In this document: positions 46,007 through 55,998 of the stretch, piece by piece
Layout: each line of letters opens with the position of its first letter
Position numbering within the stretch: position 1 is the first letter of the stretch
From: Brachynemurus nebulosus
Lineage: Eukaryota; Arthropoda; Insecta; Neuroptera; Myrmeleontidae
Direction: 5' to 3'
Assembly: GCA_035578155.1 (NCBI GenBank)
Contig: JAPWDM010000024.1
Span: 2,348,501 to 2,412,500, forward strand
Length of the DNA stretch: 64,000 nt
Position numbers and translations under genes: made by a program
Notes under the pieces: model-generated
What the model was told of the DNA's origin: nothing
The model's input: only the letters and a program-made list of their open reading frames with translations
The model's database searches: none

Positions 46007-46261
46007 AGTTAAGGTTAGATTAGCTTAGTTAGTTTCGACAATATACTTTTACTTTGATATAAAAACTAGGTGGTGAGGTTAGTTAAGGTTAGATTCGTTT
46101 TGTTAGTTTTGACAATATACTTCGACTTTGATATAAAAATTAGGTAGTGAGGTTGGTTAAGGTTAGGTTACTTTAGTTAGTTTTGACAATATACTTCTAC
46201 TTTGATATAAAAACTAGGTGGTGAGACTAGTTAAGGTTAGGTTAGTGTAGTTAGTTTTGAC
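46007..46261 (+). repeat. 74-bp minisatellite, left part
   Basis: Units start with agttaaggttag at 46007, 46081, 46155 and 46229, exactly 74 bp apart, each with 'gacaatatacttcgactttg' and 'atataaaaactaggtggtga'. The fourth unit is cut after 'gttagttttgac' by the hAT element and resumes at 47162. Confidence 0.9.
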
Positions 46262-47161
46262 CGGTGTTGGGCAAAATGTAATCAAATTACAGATTACAAA
46301 TTAGGATTACAAAATGTAATCTATTTTTTCTGATTACAAATTACACTTTGTAACTGGTAATCATGATTACAAATTACATTAAAATGTAATGTAATCTAAG
46401 ATTTTTGATTACAATTACATTTTGTAATCGTAATTTGTAATCGTTTCTGGATTACAAAATATGTAATCGTTTCAGTAATTTGATTACAAAATTACGATTA
46501 CTTTTGTTTAAGATAGATATATGAATAAAGCTGGTACTATATATGAATTAAAAAAATTCGGTAGTGAAAAATTAAGTTAAAGAGGATATAAAGGTAGGGC
46601 CTTTAGCACACACTACGTTGTCAAAAGTATGGAGACACCTTAACCCAGGGGTGCCCACACTTTTGACGAGGTACTGTACTTAACGATGTGGTACACTGCT
46701 GTATCAGAAGTGTGCCCCCCTGAGTTAAGATGTCCCCATACTTTTGACGACGTAGTGTATGCTGGAACCCGCAAACCCCCTCAGCCCTGCTACTGCCACG
46801 CGGGCGAAGCCACAGGTAAATGCCAATTATGTATTTTCAAAACTATTTCGACCCTATAAATTGATATCCAAAACAGTTTTTCAATACCTTACAAGTATTA
46901 GGAGAACAGAAATACTTATGCATATTTATGTACTTATTAATTACTAATAAAAGTAATTTGTAATTTGATTACAAGTAATCACCATTACATGTAATCAGAT
47001 TCCCTGTAATAAAATTAAATGTAATCGCGATTACAAGTAATTGGATTACATGTAATTTCGATTACATTAAAGAAATGTAATCGTGGCAAAATATAATCGC
47101 GATTACATGTAATCTGATTACAAGTAATCGGATTACATGTAATCGATTGCACCCAACACTG
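46262..47161. mobile_element. hAT-type MITE with ATTACATGTAAT repeats
   Basis: Ends cggtgttgggca and, reverse-complemented, cagtgttgggtgc. The interior is packed with gtaatcagattacatgtaat-type words on both sides. It interrupts a 74-bp minisatellite unit, and the flanking octamers gttttgac (46254-46261) and attttaac (47162-47169) are an 8-bp duplication with two G-to-A type differences. A second small element is nested at 46611-46757. Near 46790-46820 'cacgcgggcgaagcc' is a Helitron-like word. Confidence 0.9.
46611..46757. mobile_element. Nested ~147-bp palindromic MITE
   Basis: 'acactacgttgtcaaaagta' with 'tggagacacc' pairs with 'ccccatacttttgacgacgt' and 'agtgt'; inner modules 'aacccaggggtgcccacact' and 'agtgtgcccccctgagtt' pair too. 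The ends fit TACACTACGT with a possible TA target. Sits inside the hAT-type element. Confidence 0.75.
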
Positions 47162-47262
47162 ATTTTAACAATATACTTCGACTTAATATAAAAACTATGT
47201 GATGAGGTCAGTTAAAGTTAATTTAAGTTAGTTTAGATTAATTTAGGTTAGTTTTGGTTAAT
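47162..47262 (+). repeat. 74-bp minisatellite, right part
   Basis: Continues the interrupted fourth unit ('aacaatatacttcgactt', 'ataaaaactatgtgatgagg') and adds a degenerate 'agttaaagttaatttaagtt' stretch. Confidence 0.8.
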
Positions 47263-47264
47263 TT

Positions 47265-47687
47265 CCCGTATGGAAATAATCTCTGGCGAAGCTCTGAAAA
47301 ACTCTGGAAAAAGTCTGACAATTGGAACATTCCCAGATTTTTTTTATTACTGAGTCCCATATTACTGAGTTTAGGTTTATTATAAATAAAACAAGAAAAG
47401 GTTACTTTTGTCAACTCATTTATTGAACCAAACGTTAAATAACATTGTTCAAATTGTCGTAAAATTGAAGTACTTTAAGTACTTCAAGTACTTCAATTTT
47501 ACGACAATTTGAACAATGTTATTTAACGTTTGGTTCAATAAATGAGTTGACAAAAGTATCCTTTTCTTGTTTTATTTATAATAAACCTAAACTCAGTAAT
47601 ATGGGACTCAGTAATAAAAAAAATCTGGGAATGTTCCAATTGTCAGACTTTTTTCAGAGTTATGTAAGACAATTATTTCCATACGGG
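47265..47687. repeat. 423-bp near-perfect palindrome
   Basis: Left arm runs from cccgtatggaaataat to 'aaaattgaagtact'; the right arm is its reverse complement, ending attatttccatacggg. The spacer is about 12 bp. The central ~180 bp per arm appear identical apart from one or two bases; only the outer ~40 bp differ by a small indel. The 99-codon plus-strand frame from 47547 is a by-product of the right arm. Confidence 0.88.
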
Positions 47688-47739
47688 TTACCACTGAAAC
47701 CGCATTTTCGGGGAAACAGTAATTATTTACCACTTATTT

Positions 47740-47985
47740 CAAGATTTTTAACGGACCAATTTCGATTTAATAACTGCTCACAAGTTACTGACCATTTATT
47801 AATTTTACGGATCAGTTGGATTTTTAACAAGCCAAATATTTATTGAACCGCTCATTTCAAAATATTTTACTGCCCTTTTCTATTTTTTTTACTGCTTACA
47901 TTTTACAGCTAAATCTGTTATTAAACTATCGTTATATTTTTTCACTGACCAAAACTGTAATTTTCTACTGACCGTTTAAATCATA
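47740..47985 (-). repeat. GGTCAGTAAAAT motif cluster, right (inverted)
   Basis: Contains 'ttactgaccatttatt', 'ttttactgccc', 'tcactgacc' and 'tactgaccgtttaa', reverse complements of the left cluster at 45655-45890. Confidence 0.55.
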
Positions 47986-47999
47986 ACCATTAATAATAC

Positions 48000-50003
48000 T
48001 TCAATATTTGATAACTGCAAGATATTAAAAATAAATATATTTATTTATCCTAGTGTCATTCTAAATTCCAGATGTATGCTACAAAACGCAAGAGTTAGGA
48101 ATCGAGAATTTTTTTTAAATATCAATTTTTTAACAACGAAAATAATAATAGTCTCCCCAAAATTGTTTGCAATGTTTTTATTTAATAAAAATAAAAAAAA
48201 GTCCTTAAATCTTTAATATTACAAATATTTTTTAAAATTGTACTGGTACTATAAATAGTTATCGATTTATCAAAACAGCGATTTTTAAAATTTTTGTCTG
48301 TCTGTTTGTTCACGTATCACGCATCATGGATTTTAATGAAATTTGATGTGGTGATAATTTATTACTTGGGTCAACATATAAGATTGTATCCTGGAATTAT
48401 TTCCGGCATTAATTGATATAAATTTGGTTGGGTAATATGAAATGTCGTTTCCCAACCATTTTGTCTACCATGTAGTTCAAATACATATCGACACTTTCTT
48501 AAGCACTAGCCAATTGTTTAAAAGTAATTCTTTAATTTTAGACCGAATTCTTGTAGCCTATAATCATTTCCGCCATTAGTTGGTATAAGATTAGATCATG
48601 CTTCGGTGTCGCGTTTTTGTTAGTTGACAGTTCTTCTCGTTAAATTGATAGGCAACAAATTTTTGTTAGACAAATCCAAATTTATCCAAAAAAATACAAG
48701 CCTCTCGTGTAATAATAAGTAAAAAAAAATTTAAAATTTGAGGGCCCGTAACTCAATAATGAAACCGAATTTGAAAATTCAAACTCCGTTGTGCCACCCC
48801 TATGGTGGTGGCACAACATGGTCCTATGGTAATTTTCTATTGATAGACACCCCACTTGTCGAAATTCGTTAAGTAACCTTGGCTATGTGCTTTTCACAAA
48901 ATTTTTCCTAATTTTATTATATACCTAGGAAACTCCCATTACGCAATCCACTGGGACCAAATTGCTAAATGAGAAAGTCAAAGATCATGGGCGTCAATGT
49001 TTCTGATTTATATATTTGTATGAGTTTTCAAACATATTTGCTTTAAAACACGGAGGGGACACCATCGTACACATCTTGTGTGCGACGAAATTGTTAAATG
49101 GGAGCGTGTTATATATATAAACAAGTTTGCAAATATTTAATATCTTTCTATAAAAGTTTATATGAACATAGCTAAATGTATTCTCAATAAAGTCCCCTTA
49201 ATTCTATCCTCATATATTTACTCACATTTGCAAAAAAATTCGCTAAAATTGTCAATTTTTTGCCCTGTTAAAGTGCTGTTCTCCCTTCTACTTGATTAAA
49301 CGATTTGTTTGCCAATAAATTGAAAGTGGGCATATTTTTCATACTATTCTTATTAAACATTGAAAATATACTCGAGCTCAGTGCTTTTAATTCGTACAAA
49401 AGAAGGCATGTTTTTGTTATTTTTTTGTGATGACACAGTTAAAATCTCTTTATTAAAACCAACGGTACATTAAAGTATGACATTCGAAGAATATTGTATA
49501 ACATTTTCACGAAGAAATATTAAAAAGTACAGTAATGACAGCAATTATTTGGACGTGTCTCGGGAAAAAGTAGAATTGCGGTGCCCCTCATAACTTGGTG
49601 CTGGATCATCCGAAATAAAAAAAAATGAAAGTTCATTCGTTAGATAATAGTTTTCCTCAGGTAACACTGGGAAGATTTTTCGAAATTTCAATTTTTCACT
49701 TTTTTGAAACACTTAGAAAGGAAAAACACGATTTTTTGCGAAAAAAATCGGCTAATTTGTTATTGTAAAATAAAAATTATTAAAAAATTTGAAAAAAAAT
49801 CTCCAGCTTACCTCGTAAATTATGTACAGAAATAGTATTCAAAATTTCAAAAGGATCGATACTGTAGTTTTGAAGTTATGAGCGGCACCGACATTGAAAA
49901 CGTGAATTGTGGGGAAAACGCTTTAAAGTTTTGAACACTTAAAAATTCTTGTATAAAACTGATATAAAATACTTACTGCTAAACTAAATTTTGTACTCTA
50001 CAC
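48000..50003. other. No recognisable gene; one strong hairpin
   Basis: At 48788-48817 gttgtgccacc pairs perfectly with ggtggcacaac around 8 bases. 48290-48480 has 'tctgtctgtttgttcacgta', a word common in dispersed insect repeats. Otherwise AT-rich and uninformative. Confidence 0.45.
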
Positions 50004-50732
50004 TAGAGATGTCGATTCTCTAAAAAAAAGATCGATTTTTGGATCGATTTAAATCGAAATCAAAAAAATCGATTCAAAAAAAATCGGCTAAAAAAAATCG
50101 ATTCTGTGAGATCGATCTAAAAAAAAAAAAAATTTTTGAAAAGTTTAATAAAATTAGCTGATAATTTTTGTTTAAGGGACTTACTTGATAGTACATAGGT
50201 AATATCGGTAATATCGTATAAAAATTAAAAACCCCTTACATTATATTTGTAAAGGCGATGAATGAGTTAACTTTTCAATTATAATTATAAAAAATAAGGC
50301 AATTGAATATGTAGGACGAATACCACGAATTGAACCAAGTTTATTCAAAAATTTCAAACAAATTGACAAAAAAATGTTTTCTAAATAAGTCGCTTTTGTG
50401 GCAAAAGGATCGTCGTTTGCACAGATAGGTGGTCTCTTCCTTCCTTTTGTATGAATACTCTGACTTATATAGAGCCATAGGAGGGGTCCGTTTATATAAC
50501 GAGTAAAAAGTGACAATTAACAATAGAGTTTTTGGTGTTTCATTTTAACACATGTTTCTTTGTAGAATTACAATTAAAATGAAGTTATTTTTGGAAAAAA
50601 TCGGTTATCGATCTCTTACTTTTAATAATCGATTCATGAATCTATTCAAATGAAAAAAATCGAAAAAAGAATCGTTTTTTTAAGCTTCGATTAATCGATT
50701 TTCGATTAATCGATTTAAAATCGACATCTCTA
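50004..50732. mobile_element. hAT-type element with AATCGATT repeats
   Basis: Ends tagagatgtcgatt and, reverse-complemented, tagagatgtcgatttt. The 8-bp duplication ctctacac is exact (49996-50003, 50733-50740). Both subterminal regions are packed with atcgatt/aatcgat. Between them, on the minus strand, two overlapping frames (50241-50523) include KRKEETTYLCKRRSFCHKS, faintly like the Cys-rich tail of some transposases; I do not assign it. Confidence 0.93.
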
Positions 50733-50740
50733 CTCTACAC

Positions 50741-51462
50741 TGACAAAATATACAGTACAGCTATAAACACGTTTGTACTTGCATTGAAATTTCTATAATA
50801 GAACTGAAAGAGAGACATATATATATAGAGAGCGAAACATCTGCTGAATATGTATTAATTTTGTTCTTCTAAATGCATTTTGTATGTAATTTTTGTACAT
50901 ATATGCAATTGTGTTTATTACCATCTATACAATTAATAATAGTAATTGTTTGCAAATTTAATTATCTAACGAACAATAAGTAGTTAATTACTAGCTCCCA
51001 TAAGAATTAAAGGATGTGAATTAATGTTCGTTTTCAACGTTAAGAAAACTAAATTAATTTTTGTTAAGTATATAAGAGATACCTATCCCCAATACTAGAT
51101 TGAACCTCTTCTAGATCCTAGACAAAAATTAAATTGAGTATAGTTATTTTCATTTTTAATACTAAAATAATCGGGTACGTAGGACTACTGGAAAGAAATC
51201 TTTTGCCGAATCAATTACATTTACAAAAGGAATTGTGTCACTTTAATTGCAAAAATAAAAAGTTTACACTCAAATAACCCTAATTTAAATCAATTTTAAT
51301 TTTTAACTTAATAACGTCATTAACGTTATTAAAGTTTTTCAGAACCTAAAAAATTCAATAAAAATGATAAAATAATGAAACTAGAAGCGAATTATAGATT
51401 TTCCAAGCTGTTCTTTGCATTGGCACGTAGGGCTACTAAAAAAAGAACTTCTAACGGATCAA
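50741..51462. other. No recognisable gene
   Basis: AT-rich sequence between two hAT-type elements; no motif seen apart from a short 'atatatatagagag' stretch. Confidence 0.4.
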
Positions 51463-52371
51463 CATAGGTGAGCAAAGTTAACATAAAATTTAACTGCATT
51501 AATCGTTATTCCGTTACTCAAAAAATTGACTTCGTTAATCGTTAAGGCGTTAATTGTTTTGAAAATGTAACGGAAGTTAAAGTTAACCGTTACGTTAACT
51601 GTGAAATTGTGGAAGAAGACCATGTACATCATGCAAGATTACCTTCATCTTACATAGGGAACATGTTGCCTTTCATGAACCCTGACGGAAAAAAATTTAT
51701 GAAAAACTATGATAAATTCTATAAAAAATTATGAAACTCTATGAAACAGTAAATTATTAAAAAATCATATTTTTTCATAGAAAATCATAAAAAATGACCA
51801 CGGCTTTAATGAAAAATTATGCATTATTCTAAAACATTGTGATTATGAGTTATGAATAACTATGAAAAAATATGAATATCTATTAACATCTGAACGTCTG
51901 AAAATCTATTAAAATCTCTGTTTTTAACGATAATTTCTGACAAACGATGAATTCTTCTGAAACAATATGATAATGAATTATGATCATAAAAGTGTCCAAA
52001 TTTGGATATGTTTTTCATAGTTTTTATTAATTTGTCATAATTTTTTTCATAGATTTTTTTCCATCAGGAAACATACACGAGTAGGATCTCAATTTCATAA
52101 GAGTCCTATGGTTAGGGTGCTTAGCTACTCGTATCGCTTGCAACTCCCACTAGTTTAACTATAGTTTACATTTACATTCGCCGTCCGCGACAACGCAATT
52201 GTAGATGAATATGAAAACGCACATTGCAATACATAAATAACATTTGCGGACTTTGAATTTAACGGAAATTAATAAGACCGTTAATACATTTGAGATTAAC
52301 TTAAAAGTTCATTCGTTAAACAAAATGTTAACTTCGCTAATTAACGATTAACGGTTTTCTGCCTAGCTATG
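51463..52371. mobile_element. hAT-type element with CGTTAAC repeats
   Basis: Ends catag(g)tgagcaaagttaac and, reverse-complemented, catagctaggcagaaaaccg. The flanking octamers cggatcaa (51455-51462) and cggatcag (52372-52379) match at 7 of 8. Subterminal regions repeat gttaac / cgttaa in quantity on both sides. A further element is nested at 51681-52068. Confidence 0.82.
51681..52068. mobile_element. Nested MITE with CATAATTTTTCATAG repeats
   Basis: Ends cctgacggaaaaaaat and, reverse-complemented, cctgatggaaaaaaat; about 30 bp of TIR. Interior is dominated by tatgaaaaa / tttttcata words. No clear duplication around it. Lies inside the CGTTAAC-type hAT element, so it inserted later. Confidence 0.75.
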
Positions 52372-53318
52372 CGGATCAGTCACATAATCTACCAATTCAA
52401 CAAATCATCTTAATTCAAATCTCTTCATAATGTTATATAACAGTAAATAAAATGATAATGATAAAATTGGAAACGGATTACAAGTTTTCATGATCCTTCT
52501 TTTTATAGTTTCAAAGAAGTAAATTTCGGAACCTTTATAGTTCTATCATGCCTGAAGAAATTAACTAATAAAGAACTTACAAAACGTAACTTCACATCCT
52601 ACTTTTTAGTGTTTCTTTTAACGAGTATCTATTCTTTAAGATATTAGAAATTTATGCCAGCATGGTTATTTTATTTGAGTAACCAAAAATTTTTGAAAAT
52701 ATTTCTAGATTTTGAAAAAGTAATCAAAATTATGTAAACTTTATGAAAGATTCTGATCAATTGGGCCGTCAATAGAATTCAGCGCAATTTAAACTGTAAT
52801 ACGTATATAATTTAGAATTTTTTTATATTTACACATCCAAAAAAGAAATAATACACCGTAATTTTATGAGAAATAAACGTAAAATCTAAAGTATAAAAAT
52901 GTTTTATTTAATGTGTTTATAGAAATCTCGAATAGCTTGACAACCTTGATATTGCTCTTTTCTATGTTTTAATGTATCATTCAACTGCAGTGGCGATTTT
53001 AGGAGGGTGACTAACCCCCCCCCTCCCTACCAATGTTGCTCAGACTGACTTTTGAATTCGAGAATCATTTTTACGTTGTTATAATTGTTTTAAGCTATTT
53101 TCCATAAAGAAGTTCCTGAATTACTCAAATAGTATGATTATGTCAACACAGTCACCCTCTAATTACTTACCCCTAAACTTAATATTATGAAATTGAGCAA
53201 AAACAGGTCAATTAGATTTTTTCACGTAGAAATTTTAACCTCCAACCACCCCTGTTGATGTAATCTAAACAAGTTGCATATCAATAGATAGCTTTTTGAA
53301 AAAGAGCAATATCGCCAA
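52372..53318. other. No gene; a possible solo CAGTGGCG end
   Basis: 'cagtggcgattttaggaggg' at 52988 followed by 'ctaacccccccctcc'-type C-rich sequence resembles the left end of the repeat at 40198-40275 but no second end was found. The rest is AT-rich. Confidence 0.35.
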
Positions 53319-53530
53319 TTTAAACTTTTGCTCTATCTCTTACCGTTTTCGAGATATTTGAGAAATTAAATTTTTACCCCAATTTTGGAAGCTGATTTCA
53401 CCCCTTCAAACCGTTTTACAACGGCTAGAAAAAAATACGTGTCTCTTAATTTTGGATGTTCTACAACATATCGAAGAATAAACAAAATCGGAGGGGTACA
53501 CCCCCGTGGCATTCCTTGTAAGTAATATAA
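53319..53530 (-). repeat. Fragment of the foldback family
   Basis: On the minus strand: 'ttacttacaaggaatgccac', 'gttgtagaacatcc', 'agacacgtatttttttc', 'gggtgaaatcagc', 'tctcgaaaacggtaagagat'. These follow the order of the arms at 13804-15398. One arm only, strongly diverged. Confidence 0.6.
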
Positions 53531-54857
53531 AAAAAAAATACAATAAAGTAAAATTTGGAAAATAAGTTACAAAGAAATTGTTTTTGAAATATGAGTTTAC
53601 TAGTAAAACCAAGGTCAGTGACCGTCTTATTTTTTAGTATTCCGTAGTAAAACATCGAAACCTTTATGCATTCGTTAGTCTGTCACACTTAAGTGGTCTA
53701 ATTCATATGTTACACAATTTACAAAAAGAAAGGCAGAGAGATATTTTTCATTTAAACATAACATTGCATTGGCAGAATCTGTAAAAAAAAATTATGCTGT
53801 TAACCCCGACATTAGGAAAAATTAGGGTGACAATCCTTAAGGTTAAAATTATTGTTTTGAGAAACTGTTTAAAATATTTTAATACAATTGAAACTATTTA
53901 CAGGTATCTATACAATACATATTATATATTTTTTCGGAATACCTATTTACTTAACTAGAAACGGCAAAAAATTCGCCAAGTGCGTACTAGACACGCATTA
54001 AGGCAGGGTCTCGTAGTTAGTAATTTAATTCATTTATTATTATTATAGACCTGTATAATAAATGTATTTGGCAAGGTTATACTTACGTATGTGCACTCAT
54101 TCACTGTATGTCTAATAACGGGGGTCAATTACGTGGTCATTTAATTTCTGATAAATAAAACAAAATAAAATCAAAATTAAAAATTTGGGGGGACAGGTCT
54201 ACCCAAGTACCCACACTGTCAACTTCCCATTGGATGTCCTTAAAGACTAGAAACTACTGTATATAAATAATTTTTTTTCATTTCAAGAGCTCCTCCCCCC
54301 GAATCCCCGACAGGGGCTTTGACCGTTGCACCCCACTGCAGGGCTTAGCCCCGTGTATCCCGTGGAGGACTCCATCCCTTCTCAAACAAATGATATCATC
54401 ATTTATATTTAAGATATGAAAGAGGAAAAATTTTTCACAAAAAGTTAACACTAATCCGAATTTGCTGAAAACTTTAGCCGGTCTTCATTTTTTAATTACG
54501 CATCTCATGAAATTAATCCGGAGTCGATGTCATCATTTGTTCTCGAGATATGCCAGACAAAAGAAAATTCACGAACGAATGATCGAACTAACGAATGCAC
54601 ACACAGACATCACGCTAAAAACTATGAATTCGGATTCTAGTGACCTTGAAACGTGGAGATATGTCTAAATTAGCGATTCGTAAAATCGGATCCATTACAA
54701 TAAATTCCAATGGGAAGTTAAAAAAAAAAATATCGAATCTGAAAAATATCCGAATTTTTATATACGAGTATATCCCTAGTTCGTTACGCATTTGGCGAAT
54801 TTTTAAATTAAAATTACACGAGTTCCAAACAAATAAATTGCTTTTTTACTAGTTTTA
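53531..54857. other. No recognisable gene
   Basis: Contains 'ttttttagtattccgtagta' and 'aacatcgaaaccttta' near 53628-53670, words typical of dispersed insect repeats, and GC-richer patches near 54290-54380. Two short plus-strand frames (54462-54852) have no domain that I recognise. Confidence 0.4.
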
Positions 54858-54861
54858 TTAA

Positions 54862-55994
54862 CCTCTTTAGCGGATTGTCATTTTATTTTAACCTGACAAA
54901 AAAAATACCATCCAAGTTAACCACCTTATAGATTACTTTGCCAAAAAGGTTTGATTCTAAGATAAATAAAGCTCTCTATAATGTATTCTTTTTTTTATTT
55001 AAATAGGTGGCAGCACAAACAGTTACCGACATGAGGACGAGTCTCACTCGTCGTGTCCGCTAGTTGTTAGAATCATAGACCCGAGTGACTGCTATATAGT
55101 TAGCAGTCGAAAAATTTCTTTTAAATTGAAAATACGTTTATTCGATTGGGAATCATTTGGGAAAATTTAGGAGTATAATTTTTTTATTTAGGACATTATA
55201 GTTAGTGAGTAATTAATTAGTCTTTTTTTACCGTAAACTTAGCAGACATGAAAATAAAAAATATTTAATTTTACGTTATTTGATAGTAAACAGTTTGGGA
55301 AGAACATTAAAATTAATCACACCATTTGGGAATTCATAATTAATTAATTATGCCGATTTTTCTGTTTACGATTTTACATGTAGAATATATTTAATGACTG
55401 ACGCCACTGACTAATATAGCGGCAAAATTAAAACACTTTTGTATGTTAAAATTATGAATTATTTTTCGAACTGTACTTCATTAGTATGTTGTATATTTAC
55501 ATTTTACATAATTTTATTGACGGAAAGTATGAATTGAAAAGTTATGTTATAATATACAACATACTAATGAAGTACAATTCGAAAAATAATTCATGATTTT
55601 AACATACAAAAGTGTTTGAATTTTGCCGCCATATTAGTCAGTGGCGTCAGTCATTAAATATATTGTACATGTAAAATCGTAAACAGAAAAATCGGCATAA
55701 TTAATTAATTATGAATTCCCAAATGGTGTGATTCATTTTAATGTTCTTCCCAAACTATTTACTATCAAATAACGTAAAATTAAATATTTTTTATTTTCAT
55801 GTCTGCTAACTATACGCTAAAAAAAGACTAATTAATTACTCACTAATTATAATGTCCTAAATAAAAAAATTATATTCCTAAATTTTCCCAAATGATTCCC
55901 AATCGAATAAAAGTATTTTCAATTTAAAAGAAATTTTTTGACTGCCAACTATATGGCAGTACCCGAGTGAGACTCGGGGTATCCGCTAAAGTGG
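54862..55994. mobile_element. TTAA-flanked foldback element (piggyBac-like)
   Basis: Left end TTAA|cctctttagcggat and right end atccgctaaagtgg|TTAA: TTAA on both sides (54858-54861, 55995-55998) with a 12-of-14 TIR beginning CC, as in piggyBac-type elements. Long inverted arms follow: about 55075-55500 against 55548-55965, with 'aaaaatttcttttaaattga', 'gggaatcatttggga' and 'gtatgttgtatat' mirrored. The left side has an extra ~190 bp between the TIR and the arm. No transposase frame. Confidence 0.82.
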
Positions 55995-55998
55995 TTAA

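Noticed and set aside
47547..47846. 99-codon frame after the palindrome
   Set aside because: Its first half is the palindrome's right arm and the second half covers the reversed motif cluster; no protein motif.
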